Positions 43,514 through 56,218 are shown, counted from the stretch's first letter. The stretch: 64,000 nt of DNA from Lineus longissimus (GCF_910592395.1 NC_088322.1:5883431-5947430), one strand, 5' to 3'. The notes: a model not told the origin generated them from the letters alone. Made by a program: numbers and translations.

Positions 43514-43800
43514 TTAAAGACAACCTTTACAAGTTTGCGCTATTCCATTTGAAAAGTCATGACGCCCGATGTACTGGATGATCCGTTCTCTTACTTGGAT
43601 TTTGGTGGTGTGGAATGTGTAGTGGAAGTTAAGTAGTCTCCTCTGGCAGTTTAGCTCAAATGCGTCGATTCGTTTCTCGCTTTCATTGTTTATGGTCCAT
43701 GATTCTGCCGCATACAAAAGCACCGAGATCACCAAATCCTCAGAAGGTTGACTTTTGACGTCATTGAGATGTTTCTGTCACGCAAAATTCTCTTCAGACT
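43514..43800 (-). pseudogene. LINE reverse-transcriptase C-terminal remnant
   Basis: On minus: ILRDRNISMTSKVNLL, then after a frameshift near 43745 LVISVLLYAAESWTINNESE and KRIDAFELNCQRRLL. This is the familiar VLLYG.E.WTL...R..AFE..C.RR block downstream of the polymerase in several LINE families. No tail or target duplication was identified. Confidence 0.75.
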
Positions 43801-45204
43801 GGCTGGGGTAGGATAAAACGTCACAAAAGAAAAGGAATGAAGAGGAACGTAGCAACTCCATTAGCCTGATCATGGAGTTTTCCACAGAGTTACTTTGTGG
43901 CGTCACTTCCGGATCTATTCTCACGATTGACCGTCTCTCCATTTGTTTCTTATATCAACAAAAGCTGATGGTAATAACGAGGTTTAACACGCAAACCACA
44001 AGGAGTGGGAAAGGTGTACCGCGGTCCTATTACTTCTCGTATATGACATATATCCCAAAATCATCTGAGGGTATGAAACTAAGTTGGAGCCCATTAAGAC
44101 CAACATGGTAGAGAGAAGACATGCGTAGATTAGCAGCGTAGAATGCAAAGCCAGACAGAACCAGAGATGTGCAGATCCTTGCTCGCTTCATTGTGCCATG
44201 CCGCTTTACCGGCGGTGAACATCAATCCTCCTCCCGTGTGGGATGGATATATTACGCCTAATGCTGGTAGATCGGCATGCATGGTGCACCATAGCTGTTT
44301 GTAGTGGGGATATAACTAATATGACCCTATCTATTGCAATTATAACAACCGTCCAGATACATGTGGTAAGAACAACTTTGTGTTAGTAGTAGTGATACAT
44401 TAGACTGCTACAGTAGACTCGATATGCGTCTTATCGAAAAGCGATGGTGGTGTCACCTTTACTCAGATACTCTTTCACTGTATAAACAGGGGATCCTAAG
44501 GTCACAAGCATGGCTTTCTAGCGCGTGTTTGGAATAATGTTGGGCTAGAGATAACGTATTAGCCTGAGAAAAAAACTCATAGGCCTACTAATGCGTCTAA
44601 TGCTTCAAGATTAATATCAAGAGCAATTTCATTCCTTGTTATATTTGTCAGTCACTGTTTCATATATATAATGTGGTATGTTTTTTTTAAGCTATTTTGA
44701 CGCAGGAATTCGGAACTAATTTGTGGATCGCCGGGGAGGCAGAGTGTGCATTGACTGATACTGTATATGTGTTACCATGAAGGATACATGTAGGTTTATG
44801 TCGTTTATACAAATCGATTTGTATTCATAAAAGCGAATGCAGTGGCTGCCATAAAATCGATAAATGCACTACATTGTTCACCATTGTCTCAATATGTTAT
44901 TCCGAACATATTTTAGAATGGATATATTTCAAGAATCTGAAGCCATTATGTATATAACCTTGGGAAAATGAAGCCATTGTTACAAACAGAGTTTGTGAGG
45001 ATTCCTTGCGTCCCCACGTATAATTTTGATCAGCTCAGTTTCAATGATGGTTTCAACAGCGGCAGCGAAATAACAATTGATATTCTGAACGTCACAGCAA
45101 ATAACAGGGGTACCTAAGATGCATTAGGAGGTGAGCTCTTGCCACAATCCGTGTCGAATTCTTCAATGAAGGCCAAAGCTGTTGAATCGTGCAATGTGGA
45201 AGTA
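43801..45204. other. No gene seen
   Basis: No recognisable gene, TIR or RNA. Confidence 0.5.
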
Positions 45205-45670
45205 CGGCGGACCTCACAATAAGTGCAGCGATATTCTACCTGGAGCCTTTGTATTGGTTAAAGAAACTATATCAGCCGGAGACGTAGCCACTGCAGTTCT
45301 CTACGTCCTGAATGACGAAGTAAAACCAAATGCTTCGTCAAGGTTTAATACCCAACGTGTCGACAAATCGGATTGCTTGGCGGGTTGGTTCCAGTAAAAA
45401 CTGGATTTTATCAGATCGACAGAAGTGCAGCGTTATTCTACCTGGAGATCTATACAGAATCTTTTGTATTGGCTGGAGACACTTTAACTGTGACCACGGT
45501 GTTGCAGCCGGATGACAGAGGTACTGCACTTTTCGATTCCTCTGATTGACAAAGTACAGCCGAATTCTTGTCAAGGTTGGACACCAACGGTGTCGTTATA
45601 TCGGATTGCTTGGCGATTTGGCGAGTTGGTCCCAGTAAAACTTGATTCTATCTGATCGACAGACTCTATA
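45205..45670 (+). repeat. Degenerate tandem duplication, about 205-235 bp
   Basis: GCAGCGATATTCTACCTGGA (about 45224) and GCAGCGTTATTCTACCTGGA (about 45429) start corresponding blocks. GTCAAGGTTTAATACCCAAC and GTCAAGGTTGGACACCAACG (about 45337 and 45571) with TCGGATTGCTTGGCG continue them. Confidence 0.7.
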
Positions 45671-46726
45671 TTGGGGCCAAGCGTTCCCTTGCGCAGTTTT
45701 TAAAGCACAGACCCATGTCCCTCTGAGTTTGAGTCACCCAGAATCGACCTTGTACGCAGGCCAACGTATTATCAGAGGCCGCGTTTAAAGGTTGTTTTCG
45801 AGCTGTGAGCAAATGCTTCAAAGGGATCATTATTCCAAGCAAGCCAACACGTGAAAAGTCGATTTATTAGTTCAGGCAGGGCAAAACGAATATGTTTATC
45901 TATCAGTCGCGCAAAATAAAGATAATTGGTTCATTTGTTCTGCCATGCAAAGCCAACACGTATCAAAGATTGATTTACGAGTCTCATGTTGATTTATTAG
46001 AAAGCTTTCAAACAAAAGTTGGTAGCCCTAATGAGGCAAAACTACAAGTCGAGGTTGACCTATATTGTGGGTTCGATGAATAGGACCTTTTCGCTTCGCC
46101 CTGGATCAGAATAGGATGTTGCTAGTTTTCATTTTCCTATTCTCAAATTCCTTCAGCCCTTCACATGATCCATGCATCATGGTGTTCCTATTTGAGTGGT
46201 GCATTAGCCTATCAGATATGCGCAATCTGGTAGCGGTGCAGAGGATAAGCACGATATTCGGAGTCTACTTTGCAATCGGCTCTGAGCTTGATCCGATATA
46301 AAGATGAAAGCACAAGTACAGATGGATATCTGATGACGTCAGGAAAACTTGCAAACATGCTGTCTGCGCGCAACCGAGGGTTCTCTTTAAGATGGTTTTC
46401 ATTGAGAAAAGCTGGGACCCACCGTTGTCCTGTTGATTTTCTCTCGATATCATAAAGGTGCTTCACCGACGATGTACAGCTGCTCGTATCTAGGTTTTGC
46501 TTTAAAATATCCCGCAAGTCATGAGATTGGCAAGAAAAACTCCTCGTTCCAACTGAAACAAACAACGATGGTACGATGTTGATATTTTTGTCACGTCACA
46601 CCATCATCTGTTGAACGTCATATACGCACGCACAAATATAGCGTTGTAAATTATGCGTGTCGTCAGCATGCGATATTTTGTAAACAAAATTATCATTCTA
46701 TTGTATAGTGATAGCCCCTAACAAAA
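45671..46726. other. No gene seen
   Basis: No recognisable gene or repeat. Confidence 0.5.
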
Positions 46727-46769
46727 TACTCTAGTTTCGTCTTTCTAAGGTACCTTCCATATATTCATG

Positions 46770-46948
46770 CCGGTGTAATGTTTTTGAGTGTTTCTATTTT
46801 TGAGTGTTTCCCCTCATTGTTTGGGAACGCTAAAAGATAGATTGACAAGTTTTTCTGTGTTTCCCCCTATTGAAATGTCATGGTCTCTCTAGCTGCCTAT
46901 TGTTTGGAAACACTGACACATGGGAAACAACCACAGATGTTACACCGG
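46770..46948 (+). mobile_element. 180-bp MITE, copy 1
   Basis: Starts CCGGTGTAA and ends TTACACCGG. The interior is shared with 47061-47240 (inverted) and 56408-56587 (direct): TTTTTGAGTGTTTC twice, CCCCTCATTGTTTGGGAACG, and CTAGCTGCCTATTGTTTGG. Confidence 0.85.
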
Positions 46949-47060
46949 TATTTAGGCCTCAGCCCCAAGTTACCATTACAATGGATCATTCAGTTCTATT
47001 CAACATCACTGACCAATGTGAATGGCCGAACTGCATGCCGTTTGCACCGGCCGCGACGAG

Positions 47061-47240
47061 ACGGTGTAACATCTGTGGTTGTTTCCCATGTGTCAGTGTT
47101 TCCAAACAATAGGCAGCTAGAGAGACCACGACTTTTCAATAGGGGGATACACAGAAAAACTTGTCAATCTATTTTTGAGCGTTCCCAAACAATGAGGGGA
47201 AACACTCAAAAACAGAAACACTCAAAAACATTACAACGGT
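47061..47240 (-). mobile_element. 180-bp MITE, copy 2 (inverted)
   Basis: Reverse-complement copy of 46770-46948, separated from it by 112 bp, so the pair can form a large hairpin. Confidence 0.85.
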
Positions 47241-47655
47241 CAATGCACATGTCCCAGAAAATGTCAGTTTCATTCAAGGGTTTATTCCAAAATCGGCAAA
47301 TGGGTTGATTCATACAGAGTGTGCCAGAAAAACAATCTTCAACATATTAATGTCTCGTTTAGAAAGCCCCATTTCAGCATCCAGACCTACAACTTGATGT
47401 GGATATCGGATTGACCTACCTCTTATTGAGTCCCAAATTTATTAGTGAAATTAATTCACTACAGAGAAAATTGAATTTCATAAAATTTAAAATTTAGTAG
47501 GCCCTGTGCCTTGCTTTTGCCAGACGCGATGTAAACGGTTATTTCATGGCTTTATGGCACACGTTGTCACTTTCTTCTATTAAAACATGTCTAGACATCC
47601 TAGGCCTATAAAGGCCTAGCGCCGATGATCACTCGCCCCCAGACAAACAGTCAAT

Positions 47656-49012
47656 ATGGAACAAAAAGAACCCTTGAGAAAACGGCGAAGGAGCTATTCG
47701 GTATCCGAGAAAATAGCGTACTTGCGGGACCTTGAGACAGGGCTATTGAATGGAACAGTCGAAAGCATGATCGAGTTTGCCGAACATTACAAGATCCCAG
47801 TTTTAACGTTGAGAAAGTGGAACCTTGAAGACCTGGAAGAGAAAGAGCGCGAAGGTCGACGCAAGGACAGGACAGTCAAAGAGCGACTGGTGGGTCAATG
47901 GCCGGTAGTCGAGGAGCGTGTTTACCAATGGTACCAGCGGCTGAGGGAGAGGAGGCTGCCTGTTGCGATCCAGGACATACAAGCCAGTGCTATGACGATT
48001 TTTGAAGACTGGTGGAATCAGTTGCCGGACGAACAAAGACAATGCTTCATAGAGTCCAGACCGACAAAGCACGTTTTCCACGCTTCCGCCGGATGGGTAA
48101 AAGCATTCATGAAGAGAAAGAAGATCTCTCTCCGGAAAGTGAATATTAGAATACCAGCACTCTGCCGGCTGACGCTGCCAACGTGTCAAGGTCTTCCGCG
48201 ACGACGTGACGCAGACGATCGATCAGTTTCAGATTGCCTTGCAATTCCTCTTCAATATGGACCAGACGTTTGCACTGTTCGAGTCTCGTCCTTTGTATAC
48301 AGCCAACGCCAGGTGAGCCAAGTCGGTTGACGTGCGGACGTCACGATCCAACACAAAGCTGGGTTGTACGGTGACCCTTACCATCACCGCGACGGGAGTA
48401 TATAAAGTTACAGGCGCACATCACTTTTCCGAGGACTGGTTTCGTCCGACAACTGGCAGCCCTGCAAGAGGAGGACTTGCCTGCAGACATTATTATAACC
48501 TCCTCCGCTACAGGTTGGATGAAGGAGGAGACTGCCAATCATTGGTTAGATGAAGTATTCGAGCCATACATCACCACACAAGATACCGATCAATTTCTTC
48601 TCCTCGTGGATGGGTACAGAGTGCACCGCACGGAGAATTTCGGTCTCCGAGTGACAGAATTGGGAGGCATCCTCAATTTTATCTCGGCATGCTGTACGTC
48701 TCTGGCACAACCCCTCGATGTTGCCGTGATGAAATCCTTTAAGAACAATTTGCGGAAGACGTGGAAAGCCTGGAAAAATGACAACACCAAGATGACGGGA
48801 CCTGTGAACGTATTGGGCTGCGTGAGGTAGTTAATATCGTGAGTGAGGCTTGGGAAGCTGTACCTCCGCAAGTAATTGAGAGTGGATTCGAGCCGGCCTT
48901 GTTCAGGGCAACCCCAACTGACGCCAGACCACTGCAGGAGCTAGACCAAGAGGAGGAGGAAATTGGGCTTGAGTTTGTCAACATTCTGGAGGAGGAAATA
49001 GAAATGGACTGA
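47656..49012 (+). pseudogene. Pogo-like transposase, frameshifted
   Basis: Starts at an ATG with RKRRRSYSVSEKIAYLRDLE (first HTH), then a CENP-B-type region (VYQWYQRLRERRLPVAIQDI, WWNQLPDEQRQCF, SAGWVKAFMKRKKISLRKV). The reading shifts near 48145-48200 to a DDE domain whose parts lie in different frames: FNMDQTFALFESRP (first Asp), FLLLVDGYRVHRTENF (second Asp) and SLAQPLDVAVMKSFKNNLRK (third). A last shift near 48825 gives VSEAWEAVPPQVIESGFEPA and an acidic tail ending at TGA 49010. Catalytic residues survive but at least three frameshifts kill it. It is related to the transposase split by Harbinger at 18.4 kb. Confidence 0.85.
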
Positions 49013-49165
49013 ATTTATTGCGACTCAGCATTGGTTGTACGGATTTTTCCGATTCGAAGGTGAACATTTTTTTGAACCATCCTGTATGTACAATGACACT
49101 TTCCTTCAACTGAATCAGTCGATAAGCCTGATCATCAAAGGGATATTCATTTCATGTTTCGTCAT

Positions 49166-49340
49166 ATTAGGCCTTTTAGCACGTTGCGGGTTCGAACCGG
49201 ATCGAGGAAGGTTTGCTTATTTTTTGCACGCTGATAGAAACTGGCCACAATGACCAAAGGCTCATTTGTGCGTGTAGAAAATATCCGAACCTTCCTCGAT
49301 CCGTTTCGAACCCGCACCATGTGAAAAGGCCTTTTGACTA
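49166..49340. repeat. Inverted repeat with ~48-bp arms
   Basis: AGGCCTTTTAGCAC, GCGGGTTCGAA and GGATCGAGGAAGGTT (about 49170-49216) recur in reverse complement at about 49288-49338, with a ~70-bp loop. It lies inside the right part of the pogo-like element. Confidence 0.85.
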
Positions 49341-49523
49341 TGGACAATCTGATCAATTACGCGACCCGTCGAGAAATGTGTCAGTTACACCGATGAACTT
49401 CATTATACTCCCCTGCCTTGCCCGGCGCCATCCAATCATGTTCCAGATGGTGTTTGCCCTGTATGTTGGAGGCGGGCTAACCTGGGCTTAATGAAGGTAC
49501 CTTAGAAAGACGAAACTAGAGTA

Positions 49524-50059
49524 TATTCATTTTTAGATAAAAGCCCAATGGAATTATTTAGGGTATTATTACCATGCGTTCGGCTGCCAGGTCACCTTCC
49601 ATTTTACGGTAGCAGTTCCAATCATTGAATATCCCCAGTAACAACACTACAATAACATGGACATTATTTTTAAAACTGACTGAATTATCCCGCTTTTCAG
49701 TCCGATTTTTAATCCCGACTGTAACCGCAGAGATAACTTTTGTTTCGATCGATGCACGGCGACAAAAATCTACACGATGACGTCATGCTGTTGACCCTTG
49801 GTTACCCACTACAGTAAACTGCGACGACAATGGAAATGATGTTTCATTGTAATAGCGGTGTGACGAAAAGTCCGAACTTGATATTCACTTACGTGGTGCA
49901 GAAGGTTTGTAGCGCCAGAAGTTACGCGAGCAAAAAATAACGATTAACGCATTTTGCTACTATCTGAGAGCTGAAACAAAATCGGAAAAATGACCAAGTC
50001 TTCCTACGAATTGTCACATACAGTGATTCTGCTGTGGGGGTGCTCGTGCTTGATAACCT
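49524..50059. other. No gene seen
   Basis: No recognisable gene. Confidence 0.5.
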
Positions 50060-50893
50060 TTTTTGACAGACAGTTAGGACGTGTTAAAGCTTTAGAACCT
50101 TTTTCTGGCGGACATCTTTAGGCCGTGCTAAAGTTTGAGAGCCTTTTCTGACCGAAAACATGAGGGGTTCTCAAACTTAAGCATTATTTGACCGATGAGT
50201 TCAGGGCGTGCTTATACTTGAGAACCATTTCTGACCGAAAATCTCAGGGGTTTTGAAGCTTGAGAACCTTTTTTGACTGACATCTGCAAGGCGTGCCTTT
50301 TCTGACCAACAACTTCAGGCTGTGCTAAAGTTTGAGAACCTTTCCAGACAGCCAACTTCAGGAGTTTCTAAGTTTGAGAAACAACTTCAGGGGTTCACAA
50401 GTTCGAGAATCTTTTCTCACCGACGATTTCAGGGCGTGTTAAAGCTTGAGAACCTTTACTGACCGACAACTTCAGGGGTTCTCAAGTTTGAGAATCTGTT
50501 CTCACCGACAACTTCAGGGCGTGTTCAAGCTTGAGAACCTTTACTGACCGACAACTTCAGGGGTTCACAAGTTTGAGAATCTGTTCTCACCGACGATTTC
50601 AGGGCGTGTTCAAGCTTGAGAACCTTTACTGACCGACAACTTCAGGGGTTCTCAAGTTTGAGAATCTGTTCTCACCGACAACTTCAGGGCGTGTTCAAGC
50701 TTGAGAACCTTTACTGACCGACAACTTCACGGGTTCACAAGTTTGAGAACCTTTCTGATCGGCAACTTCAGGGGTTCTCACGTTTGAGAATCTTTTCTCA
50801 CCGACGATTTCAGGGGTTTTCAAGTTTGAGAATCTTTTCTCACCGACGACTTCAGGGCGTGTTCAAGCTTGAGAACCTTTTCTGACCGACAAC
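50060..50893 (+). repeat. Minisatellite with 85-bp dimeric unit
   Basis: GACCGACAACTTCAGGGG recurs at 50461, 50546, 50631 and 50716, exactly 85 bp apart. Each unit is two related ~42-bp halves, one with GGGGTTCTCAAGTTTGAGAA and one with GGGCGTGTTCAAGCTTGAGA. Copies before 50400 and after 50740 are more diverged. Confidence 0.92.
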
Positions 50894-51314
50894 TCTGAGA
50901 GCCAGGCATCTCGCTGTTAACTATGGAACCAATCAATTTTTACAACTGTATCGTGTATTATCTTTGATTTCCTACAAAACAATAGGGAGCCTAGTCCTAT
51001 TTGGCAATCTGGTTCTTCATTTGAATAGGAGAATATTTTGAGATGATTCATTCACGGTTGCCCAATTCACACACAGTCATGGTTACAACTGCCCTATATT
51101 TTGTTATACAAACTCGAAGTTGATGCACTCGATTGAGAAAACTGTTCATGCGTTCGATCTCACCTGAAGGAGCGTCATCTAATGCTTTCTCTGCGCCAAG
51201 AAGAATGAGTCAACATCTTTCCTACCGGTATTGAGAGGAGAATCTATCATTGCAACACCACCGAACCAATGTTCCCCAAATAGTTCCCTTGCAGAGAGTA
51301 CGTCAAGTATCTCG
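50894..51314. other. Upstream region of the secreted-protein gene
   Basis: No gene. It presumably holds promoter and 5' UTR for the next gene; no clear TATA element was picked out. Confidence 0.4.
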
Positions 51315-53079
51315 ATGTTAAGTTTGGTAATAATTTACGTTGTGTCCTTTGCGACAGTTGTTTGCTCCGGCAATAGAAGATATGACATAGACACAAGTTT
51401 ATTCAAAAATGTTATGGCGACAAACCTGAGAGGTAAAGTGATGCTGCACATGTACATATCGAGGTCTCCCTGCGAGTGTTCACTCCGGGCACTTCTGGAC
51501 GAACGGGCGATCGTTCTCCTTTATAAAATGCGACTTTGCTATCTCTATGGGAATGTATCAATACAAAAGGTACCAGACGCGTCATGGCGGGAGAGGCTAG
51601 CAGGTGGTAAATACATGCAAAGAAAGGTTAGTAGGAAGTTTTGGTTCAATTTCTTATTGTGAACAGGCTGATTAGTGATTTAAATCGCGAACAATATCTC
51701 ATGGTAGTGCCTATTATTGTATAATGTTATCGATCATACAACGCATCACCAGATTGAAAATATTGACTATTTAACGCTACATGTATACATTTTGGGATCA
51801 AGCAAGATGAGCAACGAGACATTTTAACTGCTGGTCCCATAAACATGTATAAGCCTACATGTACATGTAAGCATAGTTACGATGATCAACTACTTATAAA
51901 TCAAAAGATGTGAAAGCACCCTTTGGGTGTAATTAATAGTTGACCATGGTTTTGGCGATGTTAAACGAACGTGCAGCGAACCAGGGTAGTGCTTGCATTT
52001 TTCAGTTTTTTGACATTTTTATTAAGTATTGGTATTGAGGTTGATGGGTAGACGATAAAATACCACGTTTAAAGTTTCCAGGTGAACTACTCTGGAGTTA
52101 CGCTCGAACGTTTTTAACAAATGATATGGAATATGTCGAGGGAAAGGGCGCCCTATATTATCATCCCTTTATGTATATAATCGTCACGGAAATTAGCTCA
52201 AATGATGGCTTGGAGTTCAAAGCCTTTAGGAAAAGCGATGGTAGCAAGAGCTTTCTATCGAAAGAGAAGCCTGCCATGTACGGCGGGATGTCAAACGTCT
52301 TCAGAGGTGGCCTTATCGAGCAGGGGGTTGTGATATGGGGAGTGAATATAACTAGCGGCAACGGACGCGGATTTTTGTTTGATATCATGTCAGGGAGCGT
52401 TACTGGAAGCATAGAATGGATAGACATTGATAAAACCGAATGTATACGGAGTTCTTCTATTCAAGTCTATCTCCTTGGAACATTCTCCGCGATGACAAAA
52501 TGCAAAGTAAGCTCCAGGAAAGCTCACTGTATATATTTCTTTTACCGATACAACAAAGATAGGTATGGGGGTATCAAACTAAGTCGAGGTTCTTTGTGGG
52601 TATATGATATCAAACACACAGATCTGGCTTGGCACCCGCTATGCGCTCGTGATAAAATATTTGCTGTGGTAAGGCATCGCCACCGCAGACCAGATTTACT
52701 TAAAGTTATAGCTTTGGACGTGTACGATTTATTTTTGTGTTATGTTGATATTGAGTTGGATGAGTTTATGCGGCGTGGCGTACAAATGATGAAATTTTAC
52801 GTCGTCAATAGAACCCTGTTTTTCGTTTTCAATCACGGCTTTCCAACCTTGATTTACCTGTACGATATCATTCAAGTAAAGGGCTCCATTAAAGCTGTAC
52901 AATACACTAGAAATCCTATTACTACTAATTTGAGATTTAGCAATGGCCGTCATTTACTTGATGGCGAAGGAAACTACTATGAACTGTTGAGTGAAAGAGT
53001 GCAACGAAAACGAGGAAATGATTCATTGTTAAAAGTGACATCCATAAAAATGTACAAATTGAATAAATTGAAAATCTAA
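51315..53079 (+). CDS. Two-exon secreted protein of unknown function
   Basis: Exon 1 51315-51603 and exon 2 52082-53079 join in phase (GCAG|GTGGTA donor; AAGTTTCCAG acceptor) to a 428-residue frame. A nearby stronger-looking donor (AAAG|GTTAGT at 51627) would put exon 2 out of frame. The protein starts with a clear signal peptide (MLSLVIIYVVSFATVVCSG), so it is exported. Exon 1 then has closely spaced cysteines (SPCECS, CYLYG), faintly like an apple/PAN module. Exon 2 alternates short hydrophobic strands and turns, as in a beta-propeller or other beta-rich domain, and ends in a basic tail. I do not recognise the family. No stop or frameshift is seen, and no mobile-element motif, so this is the best candidate for a host gene here. 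Confidence 0.6.
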
Positions 53080-55612
53080 AGGATTTTTGTGAAAAAGCAA
53101 CAAGATGTATTTGAACTGATCGCAAAGTAGAACGAAGACGGCATTTGTCTGGTGATGAAGTGTGTTTTGGATATTTTGGTTTTAATCGAACGTTTCACTC
53201 TTTAGCATAAAACAAGCACCGTGGCTACTTCTTGGGGGCAGCCTTCTCCCCCTCCCAAGAATTCGCCCCCCCCCCCCCACAAAAAAAATGTTTTGACCGT
53301 CGTTTTGGTCGAAAGATTTCAAAAATGGTAATTTTTGCCCAAGCTTGCTCCGCCCCTGCTGTAATGTTTTCTTGTGCTCGAACTTTGTAAATTTGTCTTT
53401 GAATTTTGTTATTTATTCTTGAATTTGGTGAGTAAACCACATTTGCTGTTGATGAAAAAGTAGCATACGTTACTGGTTTTCACTGGTTCAGTTTTCTATC
53501 TGTATCATGAAATAGGCTGATTTGTCACAGGCCTTTCGTGTCTTGACATGGTAGTTGATGAAAAAGTTCACGACTTGTCTGATCAGGTGGGGCTAGGTTA
53601 CCAGAGCAAATGAACCCGTAATCTTTACCATAAAAGAAACGCCGATAATCCATATACATAGACGCATATGCAGCAAATGACGAATAATAAACATCGCTTT
53701 CACATCAGTTCTACTTCTGCAACGATTTAAAGGGGTACGCCGTGTGGTCCTGCTGGAATTTTCAATTTGATGTGCTATCACCTGGACAAAGCTCACAACA
53801 CTAAAAATGAGAAAACTACCGGTACATCTCATCTAGATAGACTTCTCCACTTGCTCTGAAGGCAGCATCAATTATATAATATGCCCAATGCACATGTAAT
53901 CCGTAGTAAAGTTGTTATCTTTACCTGGGGTGTTATATTTATATAATATGTTTAGTCTCTGGCCAGTCCAGAGTATTTCTGTATAGGCCTATGTAGGGAA
54001 TCTTGAATGTTACGACCTGGTGTTATGTAACTCTTTGTATCTCTTTTGCCGTGGTCACACTGGGGTTTTAACACGAATTGAATTCGAATTAAAACGTTGA
54101 TACGTATTGGGGCGTCACACTCAATTCGGTTCATACCGATCTCAATCCGCTTTAACCAACACGGTTCTTAAACCGAATTGAATGCGAATCAGCTAATCCG
54201 AATCAACGAAACCGTATTGAGATTTCAAGTGTGACGCGCTTGATACGAATTAAGATTTTCGATCGCACTGCGCATGCGATCGGCGCATGGAAAGTGACCT
54301 TTGACCGCGGGAACTAGTGCTCCGAACTAGTTAACTGATGTATTTAAATGATCTCATTAACTCAAATCGTTTTTCGTTATGCCATAGAATAGGGAAAAAT
54401 CAACTCCCTTGCACGTGACTTGCATTTCCATTTCCTGGCAAGGTATGTTGCCGCCGGTTCGTTGGTCAAAGGTACGCTGGTCAGCAACATCGTCGCGGCG
54501 GGGTTTTCAGGGGTATATAATGAGGCTGACGCCCAGTGTTCGGCAGTGCCATAAAGACCGGTCAAGGAATAACAACAGCTTCATATATTATATCGTCTCT
54601 ATTTCGTTCACCACCGTATTGAAGAACTTGGAGTTACTGCCAGCAAGGGGTAACATCTTCTGGGGGCTCAGCCGGGGAAATGTGTGTGTGAACAGTGTTT
54701 TAATTCATGAATTCATGACATTTCTCTATTTTGAGACAGTGCAGTGAAATTTTGAATCGGACTGATTCTTCCGTTGAATTTCTGAGCAGTGGATCCGAAT
54801 GCAGTGTTTGTATGCCGCTGAAGTTGTGGTGCTGTCTAGCTAGACGTATTTCGAGCGGTGTTCGTGGTATTCGTGTAAATATGGCAAGCCGCCATATTGG
54901 AAGGAGCGCCAGTTTCTTGTATGTAATACGAGCAGTTTTATAGCCGGTATGTGTTCGTGCCAGTGGGCCCACAAACTGTGTTTCGAGAACGATGGGTGTG
55001 GTCGTGTAATGTTTGCGCGACGTGTACCTTCTGCTTGATTGACTGCGCAGTGGACTTTAGACGTTTGTTGATTGACGATTTTGACTTGTGACCGAGGACA
55101 AGCACTCATTGACTTGACATTTTACTCTAACTTCATTTTGACTTTAACCCTCAGTTATCATAAACTTTTGTGACCGTATATTTATTGTTTTCAATCGTTT
55201 TATGATATGATTTGACATGATATTGAGGGACCGTCATTTCATTTCATATCATTTTTGACTTGTTTGCAGATAACGTGTTTTTGTGAAGTATTTTGCCTAA
55301 TTGCTAATATGTGGGTTTCCAAATGCATGTTCAGCTTAGTTTGTCATCCAGCAGTTATAGCAGGATGATTATATTTGCAATGGTATTATTTTCACAATTT
55401 CGGTTATTTTGCGTGGCATGCATGTACTACTGTATGAGGAATGTGAATAATGTGCTTGTGGTGAGTGAGGAAGTGTTATATGGATGCATGTAGTTCGGGT
55501 CAAGGTCTAAATCGTTGATATGGCATATTGTGCATTGTTAAAGGGAATAATCTTAGGTTGATTTGGACTTGGTGAAATTATTGAAGACTTGTGTAAAAAT
55601 TTTGGGTGCAGC
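53080..55612. other. No gene seen; C-run and an inverted repeat
   Basis: A run of about 14 C lies near 53265-53278. 54112-54237 starts GCGTCACACT and ends AGTGTGACGC, with many GAATTGAATTCGAATT-like palindromes inside, perhaps a small MITE. No recognisable coding sequence. Confidence 0.5.
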
Positions 55613-56218
55613 TGTAACAATTTCCACTACTCGTGCCATTCATGTTTTAATCATTGATCCTTACCGAGGCCATTCATTGCGTGTTATGCGTAATTCACTT
55701 GTAAATAAACACATTCATGTTTTCATCCTTGAGTTTACTCTTTCTTTGTTGTTATATAGTTGGGTGGAGGTTTGGTGTAGGGTTTGCTTGTATGGAAGGT
55801 GTGATTGGAGTGAGTTGAAGCTTGAGGTTGGTGAGAGTGAGAGGACTGACCGGTATTTGCTGTGGGGTAGGTTATATTTTGAAGTAGTCTTTGATGAATT
55901 TGATGAATTAGATTATTTGATAAGGTTCGCTTGTGGATAGACTTTATTGATGTTGAGTTTAGAGACAAATTGAGTCTTGGTGTGTGGTTGAAGTTTGATA
56001 CCCCGGTTTTGATACGTCCTCTGAAGTAGTATAATGCGAAGATGCCAAAGTTAGTAATTGTAGTGAACGTGTATACATGTATATCCTGTGTAATTTGTAT
56101 GTTTGGTTAATTGTAATTCATTTACTTTATGTGTTTCAGTTTTTCCGAGTTTGAAATAAACCTGCTGTGATAAAGATACTCGAGTTGGTTGGTTGAGTTT
56201 GAGACCTGGATCCTTACA
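55613..56218 (+). repeat. 5' LTR (606 bp)
   Basis: Starts TGTAACAATTTC and ends GGATCCTTACA. Direct repeat of 60864-61469. Confidence 0.95.

Larger units (their letters stand above)
46729..49521 (+). mobile_element. Second pogo-like DNA transposon
   Basis: 2,793 bp with ~29-bp inverted repeats starting CTCTAGTTTCGTCTTTCTAA and running through GGTACC. They are flanked by TA (46727-46728 and 49522-49523). It carries a frameshifted pogo-type transposase and two copies of a 180-bp MITE near the left end. Confidence 0.88.

Noticed and set aside
45182-45574. Frames of 60-78 codons around 45.2-45.6 kb
   Set aside because: They fall in a degenerate tandem duplication and show no protein features.
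49166-49340. Possible tRNA gene from GGGTTCGAA
   Set aside because: No A box, anticodon stem or acceptor pairing; the motif lies in a long inverted repeat.
50060-50893. CRISPR-like regular repeat
   Set aside because: Eukaryotic context, and the units are contiguous dimers without unique spacers.
54112-54237. Inverted repeat GCGTCACACT..AGTGTGACGC as a defined transposon
   Set aside because: No target duplication and no second copy in the window, so it is mentioned only as a possible MITE.
55735-55968. 77-codon minus frame repeated at 60986-61219
   Set aside because: Both lie in the LTRs, so the agreement reflects LTR identity, not protein selection.
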